64,000 nt of DNA from Flaviaestuariibacter flavus (GCF_004337505.1 NZ_SJZI01000042.1:434001-498000); one strand, 5' to 3'; counted from the first letter of the stretch, positions 33,126 through 40,818 are shown. Notes: generated by a model not told the origin, from the letters alone. Translations and numbers: made by a program.

Positions 33126-33746
33126 TCAATCAGCAAGCAGTTCCCTGGAAAAGCTCAGAATATCCGCCGCTATCATTTTGTCAAAGGCCGCTTCATCAAA
33201 AGGGCGGTACCCCCGGGCCGGGTCTTTGCGCCGCGCTTCCTGCTCCGTTTTTTCAAACTGAAGCTTCGCTTCGGCCTTCAGCACTTCATATTCCTCCGTC
33301 ATCTGGAAGTAGGTAAACTGCTCCTCCTTAAAGGCAGCAAAGGCGTCCGCTGCGTATTGCTTCTCCGCGCGCAGCCGACCACGCCGGAACTCGAGCACAG
33401 TATATATTCCCTTGCCGTTGGGCGCCGCGGGTTTGTCGCCCTTGTAGGCGGGGTGCAGCAACAGCAGCGCGCTGAAGTGTGGCAGCGCCCGGTCTTCGGG
33501 CTCCACCAGGATTTCGGATAATACCGAGCGCATGCCGGTGCGCAGGTTGCGGGCGTCGGGTACCAGCAGGTCGCGCACCACGAGCTCGCCGTCGCGTACT
33601 TGGTATTGCGCCCAGTAGCCGCGGCCGTTACCGGCGGGGCGCTTGCCAGGGTGTTTTACAAACCAGGGCTCCAGTAATTCTACGGTAAGCGGGTGTTCCC
33701 TGCTTTCGTAAAACAAAACGTCGCGGGGTGGGAGAACGAGCGCCAT
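33126..33746 (-). CDS. Hypothetical protein co-transcribed with aminopeptidase P
   Basis: 206 residues, soluble, no signal peptide. The start MALVLPPRDVLFYESREHPLTVELLEPWFV is cited in part (residues 1-19). The middle contains GRGYWAQYQVRDGELVVRDL, and the C-terminal half is a long charged helix-rich stretch (LKAEAKLQFEKTEQEARRKDPARG). No family recognised. The ATG (33744-33746) overlaps the aminopeptidase stop by one base (TGATG on the minus strand), so it is translationally coupled to it and probably acts in the same context or is expressed with it. Confidence 0.8.
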   Translation of the reverse strand: MALVLPPRDVLFYESREHPLTVELLEPWFVKHPGKRPAGNGRGYWAQYQVRDGELVVRDLLVPDARNLRTGMRSVLSEILVEPEDRALPHFSALLLLHPAYKGDKPAAPNGKGIYTVLEFRRGRLRAEKQYAADAFAAFKEEQFTYFQMTEEYEVLKAEAKLQFEKTEQEARRKDPARGYRPFDEAAFDKMIAADILSFSRELLAD

Positions 33747-35035
33747 CAGTTGCCGAATACTTTGGGCACATCGATCGTCAGATTGTCGTTGCCGTTCTTA
33801 CCAATGAGAATATTGTCTTCGATCCGCACACCACCCACGCGCTTCCACTTCTCGGCCTCGTTCCAGTTGATGTCGTTGGCAAAGCGGCTGCGGATGGCGG
33901 CATCGTCGAGGAGGGCCGGGATGAAGTAGCAGCCCGGCTCCACGGTGATGAGGAAGTTTTCTTCGAGCTCGAGGTCGATGCGGAGACGGGCGCCGGCGTA
34001 AAGCTTCGGGTTGATGTTCTCGGGCTGGCCGGTGTCGCGCACACGCAGGCCCACAAGATGGCCTACCCCGTGCGGGAAGAACACCTGGGACACTTCTTTT
34101 TCCAGCAGGCTGTCGAGCGAGCCCTTCAGCACGCCGAGCTGCAGCAGGTCTTCGGTGATGACGCGCGCGGCGTGCAGGTGCACATCGCGCCACTGCACGC
34201 CGGCCTTGCTCCTGGCGATGCACTCTTCGTGCGCGCGGAGCACGAGCTTGTAGAGGTCTTTCTGCTGCTGCGAGGGCGCGCCGGCGGAGAACATACGGGT
34301 GATGTCGACACAGTAGTCGTAGCGCTCGGCGCCGGCGTCTACCAGCACCAGCTCGCCTTCGCGGATCGTTTTGAGCGTGGGCGGGAAGTGGAGGATGGCC
34401 GAGTTGGGACCCGAGCCCACGATGCTTTCGTAGGGCACGCCGGTGGCGCCGCGGCGGAGGATCTCCGACTCGAAGGCGATGCGGAGGTCCTGCTCGGTAA
34501 CGCCGGCGCGCACGGCTTCGGCGATGCGCTCATAGCCGCTTTTGGCGATGGCGGCGAGCGCGCGGATGAGCGCTACTTCAGCTGCGTCTTTGGCGCGGCG
34601 GGTGCGGTCGAGGGCGGTGCGCAACTCGAAGGCCTTGCCTTCCACCGGAGTGCGGTGCTGGCCCAGGTGGTATACGTTGTCGAATTGCTGCAGGGCAACA
34701 TAGATCTCCTGCTCGCTGTTGGGGCGGCCTTTGCCTTCCACCAGGATATCGTGGCGCTCGCCTTCCCACACGGCCTCGTCGGCGCCGATCTCCTTATGAA
34801 ATTCCACCCAGCCGCCTTCCTTGCTGTACAGCACGGCCTCGCTTTCGCGGCGGCGGCCGGTGAGCCAGAAATAGGCGGGGTGGGGGAGGAAGGGATAGGT
34901 CTGGTCGAGACCGCCGGGCTTCTGGATGGGCTCGCCGCAGTGCACCAGCACGGCTTCGTTGGGGGCAAGAATGTCGTTCCAGCGGGCGGCGAGGCGGGCG
35001 CGGCGCGCGTCGATATCGGAGCGGGTAAAGGTCAT
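33746..35035 (-). CDS. pepP: Aminopeptidase P family metallopeptidase
   Basis: 429 residues. The N-terminal creatinase-like domain (MTFTRSDIDARRARLAA) is followed by the M24 pita-bread domain. Metal ligands are visible: Asp in LVLVDAGAERYDYCVDITR (two), His in FFPHGVGHLVGLRVRD, Glu in FLITVEPGCYF and Glu in GGVRIEDNILIG. It removes N-terminal residues ahead of proline. ATG at 35033-35035 begins the normal N terminus; the open frame further upstream lies in repeat DNA. It leads a two-gene operon. The 42-bp tandem array begins 84 bases upstream of its start. Confidence 0.94.
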   Translation of the reverse strand: MTFTRSDIDARRARLAARWNDILAPNEAVLVHCGEPIQKPGGLDQTYPFLPHPAYFWLTGRRRESEAVLYSKEGGWVEFHKEIGADEAVWEGERHDILVEGKGRPNSEQEIYVALQQFDNVYHLGQHRTPVEGKAFELRTALDRTRRAKDAAEVALIRALAAIAKSGYERIAEAVRAGVTEQDLRIAFESEILRRGATGVPYESIVGSGPNSAILHFPPTLKTIREGELVLVDAGAERYDYCVDITRMFSAGAPSQQQKDLYKLVLRAHEECIARSKAGVQWRDVHLHAARVITEDLLQLGVLKGSLDSLLEKEVSQVFFPHGVGHLVGLRVRDTGQPENINPKLYAGARLRIDLELEENFLITVEPGCYFIPALLDDAAIRSRFANDINWNEAEKWKRVGGVRIEDNILIGKNGNDNLTIDVPKVFGN

Positions 35036-35118
35036 GTTCGGGGGTTGTGCGGCTGAAGGTAAGGAAGCGGCGCTTTTTGCCGGCCTGTTTTCCACCGGCG
35101 GACGATTGCCAAAACAGC

Positions 35119-35412
35119 CAGCCGCACCCCACCCCGCGGCACTGTCGGTTTTGACAGTGACATCCCACAATCACCGGGTGCCACTTCCGGTTTTGACACC
35201 GGCATCCGGCGACGGATCCATGCTCCTGTCAATTTTGTAAGTCGCATCCCCGGGCCGATCCATGCCACTGTCGGTTTTGACACCGCCATCCCGGAACCGC
35301 CGGATGCCACTGTCGATTTTGCAAGTGCCATCGCGCCGCCACTTTATACTACTGTCGTTTTTGACAGTGGTATCCCCGGACCCGTTTCTGCCACTGTCGG
35401 TTTTGACAATCC
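35119..35412. repeat. 42-bp tandem array, seven units
   Basis: CATC-type unit starts fall exactly every 42 bases (35161, 35203, 35245, 35287, 35329, 35371), with a partial unit before. Each unit holds an imperfect palindrome CCACTGTC-GGTTTT-GACAGTGG. Units differ by substitutions only, with no length change. Translation gives a 14-residue repeat on either strand. Confidence 0.88.
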
Positions 35413-35465
35413 TGGATTTTAAACGTGCCGGAATTCAGTTAGATGTCGCGCTGGTGGCAGGTGCA

Positions 35466-35536
35466 CCCGCCAACGGCGGTTCAGGGTCCCCGACCCGGAT
35501 GCCAACGGCTGTACGGTTGCCACCCGGGGGCATCCT
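35466..35536. repeat. 71-bp module, copy B
   Basis: Begins CCCGCCAACGGCGGTTCAGG and ends GGGGGCATCCT. Gapless match to 25910-25980 with 9 mismatches. Here the tandem array lies on its left; in copy A it lies on its right. Confidence 0.8.
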
Positions 35537-35632
35537 TCGGCTTCGCTCAGGATGACACACTTCGGCAGGCTCAGGATGACACCCTTAAGCAAGCTTAGGA
35601 TGACACTCGTCGGCAAGCTCAGGATGACGATG
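35529..35632. repeat. 24-bp tandem repeat GGCAAGCTCAGGATGACAC
   Basis: Four direct units of the form TTCGGC(A/T)..GCTCAGGATGAC, spaced about 24 bases. Related single copies occur at 6838-6912. Confidence 0.75.
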
Positions 35633-35634
35633 TC

Positions 35635-35705
35635 TCCTGTCAGGCTGAGCGCAGCGGAGCGGAGCCGAAGCCTGACAGCCGCTGAGCGGAGCCGAAGCCC
35701 GACAG
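35635..35705. repeat. CTGTCAGGCT hairpin and GGAGCCGAAGC direct repeats
   Basis: CCTGTCAGGCT (35636-35646) is inverted at AGCCTGACAG, around GAGCGGAGCCGAAG direct repeats. A second GAGCGGAGCCGAAGCC copy follows with CCGACAG. Confidence 0.55.
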
Positions 35706-35761
35706 CGCCCAAGCCCGGGCTTTTGGCCCCTTTCTTGTAAAATTCCCCGGTAAAATCGGGC

Positions 35762-36892
35762 ATGAACAAGAAGTTTTCCTTGAAATCGATGGGGCCCCTG
35801 CTGAAACAATCCTTTAAGGGCTTTTCTGAAGATAAAGTACCCAAGCTCAGCGCCTCGCTGGCTTATTATACCATATTCTCCCTCGCGCCGATGCTGGTGG
35901 TGATCATCTCGGTGGCCGGCTTCGTGCTGGGCCAGGAGGCCGTATCGGGGCAATTGTACCACCAGATCGGCGGCATTGTAGGCCCCGATTCGGCGAAGCA
36001 GATCCAGGAGATGATCGCCAGCGCCTCGCTGAGCGGCAAAACGACGCTCTCGCTGATCATCGGTATCATCACCCTGCTGATCGGTGCCAGCTCGATGTTT
36101 GGCGAGATGCAGGATTCGATCAACGGCATCTGGGGCCTCAAGGTGCACCCCAAAGCCGGCATCAAGGCGGTGATCGTGAACCGTATCATTTCGTTCGGCA
36201 TGGTGGCCACCCTCGGCTTCCTGCTGCTGGTGTCGCTGGCCGCAACCGCGCTCGTGGAGGGCCTCGGCGGCCGCCTGCAGCGCGCCATGCCCGGTCTGAG
36301 CGTGGCGGTGCTGTATATACTGAACCTCGTGCTTACCGTCGGCGTTACCACGGTGCTCTTTGCGGGTATCTTCAAAGTACTGCCGGATGCGAAGATCAAG
36401 TGGAAGGACGTGTGGATCGGCGCCGGATTCACGGCCCTGCTGTTCCTGATCGGTAAATTCCTGATCGGGCTCTACATCGCCAAGTCGGATATCGGTTCCA
36501 CCTTCGGCTCGGCGGGCTCGCTCATCGTGCTGCTGGTGTGGATCTACTACTCGGCCATCATCCTGTATTTCGGCGCCGAGTTTACCAAGCATTACCTCGT
36601 TGAATACGGTCCGGGCATACAACCCAATCAATACGCCGTGCCGATGGAAGGCAGCATCGTCGCTTCGGCCGAGCCCAAGAGGCAGCCGCAGACCGAGCCG
36701 CTCTCCCCGGCCGATCCGCAGCAGCCCTGGCGCACGCGGCCTTACCCCACGCTGGTCGTCCATGGTCCCCGCGACCCGCAGCTGGCCCATGCCGACGAGC
36801 GCCGCAAGGGAACAAAAGTGGGCCCGGTGAAAGCTATGCTGGTGGCTACGGTGGCGACACTGACGGGCCTGATCGGCAGAGGCCGCGGGTAA
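35762..36892 (+). CDS. YihY/BrkB family inner-membrane protein
   Basis: 376 residues. Signature elements are VPKLSASLAYYTIFSLAPMLVVIIS near residue 27, LLIGASSMFGEMQDSINGIWG near 100, and VLLVWIYYSAIILYFGAEFTKHYL near 255. Six helices are expected. The last 100 residues (after about 285) form a Pro/Gln/Arg-rich cytoplasmic tail and a final hydrophobic segment, longer than usual. Once annotated as RNase BN, the family is now treated as a membrane protein of unknown transport role. Followed by a GNRA-loop terminator. The preceding region is the long repeat tract. Confidence 0.93.
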   Translation: MNKKFSLKSMGPLLKQSFKGFSEDKVPKLSASLAYYTIFSLAPMLVVIISVAGFVLGQEAVSGQLYHQIGGIVGPDSAKQIQEMIASASLSGKTTLSLIIGIITLLIGASSMFGEMQDSINGIWGLKVHPKAGIKAVIVNRIISFGMVATLGFLLLVSLAATALVEGLGGRLQRAMPGLSVAVLYILNLVLTVGVTTVLFAGIFKVLPDAKIKWKDVWIGAGFTALLFLIGKFLIGLYIAKSDIGSTFGSAGSLIVLLVWIYYSAIILYFGAEFTKHYLVEYGPGIQPNQYAVPMEGSIVASAEPKRQPQTEPLSPADPQQPWRTRPYPTLVVHGPRDPQLAHADERRKGTKVGPVKAMLVATVATLTGLIGRGRG

Positions 36893-36938
36893 AGACCGCA
36901 CAAGTTTTAGAGAAGCGGTGAAAGCCGTTTCCCGGTGG

Positions 36939-36961
36939 AAGGGTCCGAAAGGACCCTTTTT
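36939..36961 (+). terminator. Terminator after the BrkB-family gene
   Basis: AAGGGTCC-GAAA-GGACCCTT with a GNRA tetraloop, followed by TTT. Confidence 0.8.
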
Positions 36962-36972
36962 GTGGCTTTCGG

Positions 36973-37150
36973 GCGAAGCGACGGTCGGAGCCCGTCATTG
37001 CGAGCGAAGCGAAGCAACCTCCCCGATCTTAAGATTGACCGTAGTCAGAGAGGGCTTCAATGCGCAAAGTCTTCGGCTACGAATACCCTGCGTAAATGCG
37101 GAGTTTGCTTCGCTGCGCTCGCAATGACCGCAAAGCGGTCGCTCCGCCTA
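36973..37150. repeat. REP/BIME-like element, copy 5
   Basis: Left end GCGAAGCGAC with GACGG...CCGTC pairing; right hairpin GACCGC-AAA-GCGGTC (37126-37140). Interior CCGATCTTAAGATTGACCG and CCCTGCGTAAATGCGGAG match copies 2-4. Confidence 0.8.
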
Positions 37151-37188
37151 CCAACCTCAGAACCCTAGAACCTTAGAACCCCAAAACC

Positions 37189-37196
37189 TATATTTG
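37189..37196 (+). promoter_or_regulatory. -7 promoter element of glyS
   Basis: TATATTTG, exact TAnnTTTG, six bases before the ATG at 37203. A leaderless or near-leaderless mRNA is expected. Confidence 0.65.
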
Positions 37197-37202
37197 CGCC
37201 CT

Positions 37203-38666
37203 ATGGCAACGGACAGCAACAAGTTCCAGGCGATCATCGCCCACTGCAAGGAATACGGCTTTATTTTCCCCTCCTCCGAGATCTACGACGGTCTCGGCGC
37301 CGTGTATGACTACGGCCAGTGGGGCGCGGAACTGAAAAAGAATATCAAGGATCATTGGTGGAATACGATGACGCGGATGTACGAGAATATCGTGGGCATC
37401 GACGCGGCCATCTTCATGCATCCCACCACCTGGAAGGCATCGGGCCACGTGGACAACTTCTCCGACCCGATGATCGACAACAAGGACTCGAAGAAGCGCT
37501 ACCGCGTGGATCACCTCATCGAGGCGAAGATCGACGAGCTGGAGGCCGCCGGGCAGCAAGACCAGGCCGAGATCCTGCAGGGGCAGATGGACAGCCTGCT
37601 GGCGGAGAATGATTTCGCGGGACTCAAGCACCTCATTGAAAGCAATAAGATCGCCTGTGCTGTTTCGAAGACCGTCAACTGGACCGATGTGCGCCAGTTC
37701 AACCTGATGTTCTCCACCGAATTCGGCGCTACCTCCGACGAAGGCGACAACACCATCTACCTCCGCCCCGAAACGGCCCAGGGCATCTTCGTCAACTTTC
37801 TCAACGTGCAGAAGACGGGCCGCATGAAGATCCCCTTCGGCATCGCGCAGATCGGTAAAGCTTTCCGCAACGAGATCGTGGCGCGCCAGTTCATCTTCCG
37901 CATGCGCGAGTTTGAGCAGATGGAGATGCAGTTCTTTATCCGTCCCGGCACGCAGAAGGAGTGGTATGAGTACTGGAAAGGCGAGCGTATGAAGTGGCAC
38001 CTCGAGCTCGGCATCCCGCAGGATAAATACCGCTTTCACGACCACGTGAAGCTGGCCCACTATGCCGACGCCGCCTGCGATATCGAATACAACTTTCCCA
38101 TCGGTTTCAAGGAGGTGGAAGGTATTCACTCACGCACCGACTTCGACCTGAAAGCGCACCAGGAGTACAGCAAGAAGAAAATGCAGTATTTCGACAACGA
38201 CATCGACCCCGCCACCGGCAAGCCCTATGGCAACTATATTCCTTATGTTATTGAAACTTCCATCGGTGTGGACCGCACCGTGATGCTTATTTTGAGCGAA
38301 GCCTACGAGGAGCAGGACCTCAGCACCGCGGAGCGCCCCGACAGCCGCGTGGTACTGAAGTTCCCGGTGAAGCTGGCGCCCATCAAGCTGGCCGTGCTGC
38401 CGCTGGTAAAGAAGGACGGACTGCCCGAGATCGCGCAGCAGCTGATGAGCGACTGCAAGGCTTCGTTCAAATGCTTCTACGAGGAGAAAGACACCATCGG
38501 CAAACGCTACCGCCGCATGGATGCCCTCGGCACTCCCTTCTGCGTCACCATCGACCAGCAGACAAAAGAAGACGGCACCGTCACCATCCGCCACCGCGAC
38601 ACGATGCAGCAGGAGCGGGTGCCGATGAGTGAGGTGAAGAACATAGTGAACAAAGCGATGCTTTGA
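37203..38666 (+). CDS. glyS: Glycyl-tRNA synthetase, homodimeric type
   Basis: 487 residues of the alpha-2 class II type (also called glyQS). Class II motifs are seen: FIFPSSEIYDGLGAVYDYG near the N terminus (residues 19-37 region), FSTEFGATSDEGDNTIYLRPETAQGIFVNF as motif 2 lead-in (cited in part), IAQIGKAFRNEIVARQFIFRMREFEQMEMQFF region near 220-250, and GVDRTVMLILSEAYEEQ as motif 3. The C-terminal anticodon-binding domain begins near 370 (LAPIKLAVLPLVKKDGLP). ATG at 37203 is the only ATG at the right place; a TTG nine bases upstream lies in the promoter. Monocistronic. Confidence 0.97.
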   Translation: MATDSNKFQAIIAHCKEYGFIFPSSEIYDGLGAVYDYGQWGAELKKNIKDHWWNTMTRMYENIVGIDAAIFMHPTTWKASGHVDNFSDPMIDNKDSKKRYRVDHLIEAKIDELEAAGQQDQAEILQGQMDSLLAENDFAGLKHLIESNKIACAVSKTVNWTDVRQFNLMFSTEFGATSDEGDNTIYLRPETAQGIFVNFLNVQKTGRMKIPFGIAQIGKAFRNEIVARQFIFRMREFEQMEMQFFIRPGTQKEWYEYWKGERMKWHLELGIPQDKYRFHDHVKLAHYADAACDIEYNFPIGFKEVEGIHSRTDFDLKAHQEYSKKKMQYFDNDIDPATGKPYGNYIPYVIETSIGVDRTVMLILSEAYEEQDLSTAERPDSRVVLKFPVKLAPIKLAVLPLVKKDGLPEIAQQLMSDCKASFKCFYEEKDTIGKRYRRMDALGTPFCVTIDQQTKEDGTVTIRHRDTMQQERVPMSEVKNIVNKAML

Positions 38667-38674
38667 TCACTATG

Positions 38675-38808
38675 TTGAATATCGAATAGCGATCAAGGAA
38701 CTCCGAAGTCCGAAATACCAAAGCCCCCGCCGACGGCGGGGGCTTTGCGTTTCCAATATTGTTCCCTTATTCAAATTTCCTTATTCCTTGATCGATATTC
38801 GATATTCC
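38675..38808. repeat. GAATATCG inverted repeats bracketing the glyS terminator
   Basis: TTGAATATCGAATAGCGATC and AAGGAAC on the left are mirrored by TTCCTTGATCGATATTCGAT on the right (38780-38805). Confidence 0.6.
38720..38746. terminator. Terminator between convergent glyS and YdcF gene
   Basis: AAAGCCCCCGCC-GAC-GGCGGGGGCTTT, 12-bp perfect stem. Reads as a terminator on both strands. Confidence 0.85.
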
Positions 38809-39570
38809 TCAGCCTTTCCCGGTAAGCTTGTACGTCATCGTCCCCAGCAGCTCTTTCAGGTAGCCATCCCAGGTAGCAAGTGCGGTTGACGATGGCAGCA
38901 GGTAGTCTTCCACGAAATTGTTGGAGCGGGCGCGCGATACGAAGTCGCAGGGGAAGAGCTCCACGGGGATCTGCAGCTTGTCGAATACGCGGCGCGCACG
39001 GGGAAGATGAGCAGCGGAAGAAATAAGCAGGTAAGGGCCGGGCAGGTGCGCCGTGTCAAGGATGCGTTTGGTGTTCTGCGCGTTTTCGAGGGTGTTGCGC
39101 GAAGCGGAGTCGAGGTAGATATCGGTGGCGGGAATGCCCAGCCGTACAAAGTGATCGCGGATGAAGGCCGCCTCGCTGAAGCCATGCTGCACGATATAGC
39201 CGTTGCCCGCCGGCACAATGATCTTGTGGATTTTGCCCGCTTTGTAAAGCAGGGCTGTCTGGATAAAGCGGTCGCCGGCCGAGTTGAAATAGCCTTTGCC
39301 ATCCCGCACGTTGTACGCCACGAAGCCGCCGAGCACGATGCCCGCGCTGTGTGGCTTCACCGCTTCGATCGGGACAGGCGCCGGCTCATAGGCCGATAGC
39401 AGTCCGCGGATAATAGCCGGGTTGCTGAAGAAGAGCAGCGCTGCGATGGCTGCGCCGTAAAGGCGCTTTTTCCAGTGCGCCCGGCGGGTAAGGCGCGCCC
39501 ACACAAGAAGGATCACGATCCAGACGAGGGGACGGAAAAACCAAAGGAGGACTTTGAGGAGGATAAACAT
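38809..39570 (-). CDS. YdcF/DUF218 family membrane-anchored protein
   Basis: 253 residues. Two N-terminal helices (ILLKVLLWFFRPLVWIVILLVWA and LYGAAIAALLFFSNPAIIRGLL) anchor a DUF218 domain with the marks GIVLGGFVAYNVRDGKG, DRFIQTALLYKAGKIHKIIV, the YLDSASRNTLENAQNTKRIL block and SSAAHLPRARRVFDKLQI. Relatives include SanA and ElyC, linked to envelope or undecaprenyl phosphate homeostasis. ATG at 39568-39570 is chosen; the longer frame covers repeat DNA. A TATGTTTG box (39619-39626) is 48 bases upstream. Confidence 0.9.
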   Translation of the reverse strand: MFILLKVLLWFFRPLVWIVILLVWARLTRRAHWKKRLYGAAIAALLFFSNPAIIRGLLSAYEPAPVPIEAVKPHSAGIVLGGFVAYNVRDGKGYFNSAGDRFIQTALLYKAGKIHKIIVPAGNGYIVQHGFSEAAFIRDHFVRLGIPATDIYLDSASRNTLENAQNTKRILDTAHLPGPYLLISSAAHLPRARRVFDKLQIPVELFPCDFVSRARSNNFVEDYLLPSSTALATWDGYLKELLGTMTYKLTGKG

Positions 39571-39618
39571 CAAGAAGGTGCTGGGGGTCTGAGGTTCTAG
39601 GGTTCTGAGGTTGCGGTG

Positions 39619-39626
39619 CAAACATA
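39619..39626 (-). promoter_or_regulatory. -7 promoter element of the YdcF-family gene
   Basis: TATGTTTG on the minus strand, exact TAnnTTTG, with a 48-base gap to the ATG. Confidence 0.5.
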
Positions 39627-39752
39627 GCGTTGTTGCGTTCTGGTAGACCCGGGAACTTTCAGGCCACTAGTTCAAGGACGAACCGGATTTCGGGGCAAAA
39701 TCTCCTGGCTGGTGAACGCAGGGACCTCAGGACACAGGACCTCAGTACGCTT

Positions 39753-40487
39753 TTAGCCGTAAAGCTCCAGTGTAATATCCTTTTTATCGTATCCCATCTT
39801 CAGGATGCGTTCTTTGGCTTCGTCTACCATGTTCTTCCAGCCGCAGAGGTAAAATTTCGCGGGGGGCAATCCATCCTTTTGCGTCGCCAGCACTTGTTCT
39901 TCGTACACCGCATGCACGTAGCCGCAGCAGCCGGTCCAGCGCTCGCGCGACAGGGTAGGGGTAAAGCGGAAGGCAGGCAGGCGTTCTTCGAGTGCGCGGA
40001 ACTCGTCGTAATAAAGAAGGTCGCGCTGCTCGCGGGTGCCGAAGATGAGGTTGAGCCCCTGGTGGGGAATATTGTTGCGCTCGATATGGTGCAGCATGCT
40101 GCGGAAGGGAGCGATGCCGGTGCCCGTGCAGATGAGGTAGAGATCGCGGTCAAGGGTGGACGGCAGCGTAAAGACACCCATAGGGCCCCGAAGGGTGAGT
40201 TCGGAGCCTTCCCGCACCTCGTTGAAGAGGTAGCCGGTACCTGCGCCACCGTCGAGGTGAACGATCAGCAGCTCGAATTCGTTGCTGCCGTCGGGCCAGG
40301 AAGCGATCGAATAGCTGCGCCAGCGCTTGTTGGGCTTTTCGTGGATGGGTAAGTCGAGGGTAACAAATTGCCCAGGCGCAAAGTCCAGTCGCTCCAGTTC
40401 GGGGATTTTGATCCAATAGCGCCGCGTATTGTGGGTCGCTTGTTCAACACGGGTAACGATTCCGAGGCGCCAGGGTTGTAATGACAT
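39753..40487 (-). CDS. Ferredoxin-NADP reductase-like flavoprotein
   Basis: 244 residues. FAD-binding beta-barrel: FAPGQFVTLDLP and the RxYS motif RSYSIAS near residue 57. NAD(P)-binding part: LICTGTGIAPFRSML near 117, IFGTREQRDLLYYDEF near 148, and the C-terminal YLCGWKNMVDEAKERI. It lacks the aromatic C-terminal residue of plant-type FNRs (ends LELYG). It may reduce ferredoxin/flavodoxin or a monooxygenase partner. ATG at 40485-40487. Monocistronic; divergent from a probable small RNA region. Confidence 0.92.
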   Translation of the reverse strand: MSLQPWRLGIVTRVEQATHNTRRYWIKIPELERLDFAPGQFVTLDLPIHEKPNKRWRSYSIASWPDGSNEFELLIVHLDGGAGTGYLFNEVREGSELTLRGPMGVFTLPSTLDRDLYLICTGTGIAPFRSMLHHIERNNIPHQGLNLIFGTREQRDLLYYDEFRALEERLPAFRFTPTLSRERWTGCCGYVHAVYEEQVLATQKDGLPPAKFYLCGWKNMVDEAKERILKMGYDKKDITLELYG

Positions 40488-40554
40488 GTGCTACCGTTTA
40501 GCTTCAATGTACAAAAATGCGTTAAAGGGACGGTTTTCACGATTTTATCGGCGT

Positions 40555-40722
40555 TGGAACGCACATTGGCACCGTGTTTGAAAATTATTCAGTAGAAGCG
40601 CAGTTGTACAGGACACATTGATACACTGCGACTTACAACACAGAAGAGATTAACTCAACATACTTTTTGTCGGACGGTTTAGGTTAAAAGGGCTGGTATT
40701 CTTATCGGCCCTCTTTTTTTAT
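40555..40722 (+). ncRNA. Candidate small RNA
   Basis: CGCAGT (40598-40603) can pair with ACTGCG (40624-40629), giving a hairpin in a segment that ends in a plus-strand terminator (40690-40722). No protein-like frame is present. No known RNA family recognised, and the 5' end is not defined. The terminator could instead serve the minus-strand gene at 40819. Confidence 0.3.
40690..40722 (+). terminator. Orphan terminator hairpin
   Basis: GGGC pairs with GCCC around a long loop (40694-40707), followed by TCTTTTTTTTATTTA. The T-run favours the plus direction. Confidence 0.5.
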
Positions 40723-40729
40723 TTACAGA

Positions 40730-40812
40730 TGTCGGATGTCTGATGTCTGATTTTGATTGACAAACCGATTGCGTTTGCATATATCCGACATCAGACATCG
40801 CACATCCGACAT
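40730..40812. repeat. Inverted GATGTC-type repeat pair
   Basis: GATGTCGGATGTCTGATGTC (40732-40751) is mirrored by CCGACATCAGACATCGCACA and TCCGACAT (40783-40812). Confidence 0.65.
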
Positions 40813-40818
40813 TCTCTC

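Larger units (their letters stand above)
35036..35761. other. 726-bp repeat region between divergent pepP and brkB-type genes
   Basis: No gene. In order: the 42-bp tandem array (35119-35412), the 71-bp module copy B (35466-35536), a 24-bp tandem array (35529-35632), and GGAGCCGAAGC hairpin-forming repeats (35635-35705). The open frames through it are repeat-encoded. Confidence 0.75.
36893..37202. other. Intergenic region with terminator, REP element and glyS promoter
   Basis: 310 bases without a gene: terminator (36939-36961), REP/BIME-like copy 5 (36973-37150), a run of CTCAGAACCCTAGAACC repeats (37156-37186) also seen near 39584-39612, then the glyS promoter element. Confidence 0.7.
40488..40818. 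other. Intergenic region with orphan terminator and paired palindromic repeats
   Basis: 331 bases without a convincing reading frame. A T-rich terminator on the plus strand (40690-40722) has no gene upstream on that strand. GATGTC-type repeats occupy 40730-40752 and 40779-40812 in inverted orientation. Confidence 0.6.

Noticed and set aside
33728..35056. A 442-codon open frame on the plus strand
   Set aside because: Antisense to aminopeptidase P, which has all metal ligands.
35119..35412. CRISPR array
   Set aside because: The 42-bp units are contiguous without unique spacers, each unit is itself palindromic, and no cas gene is in the window.
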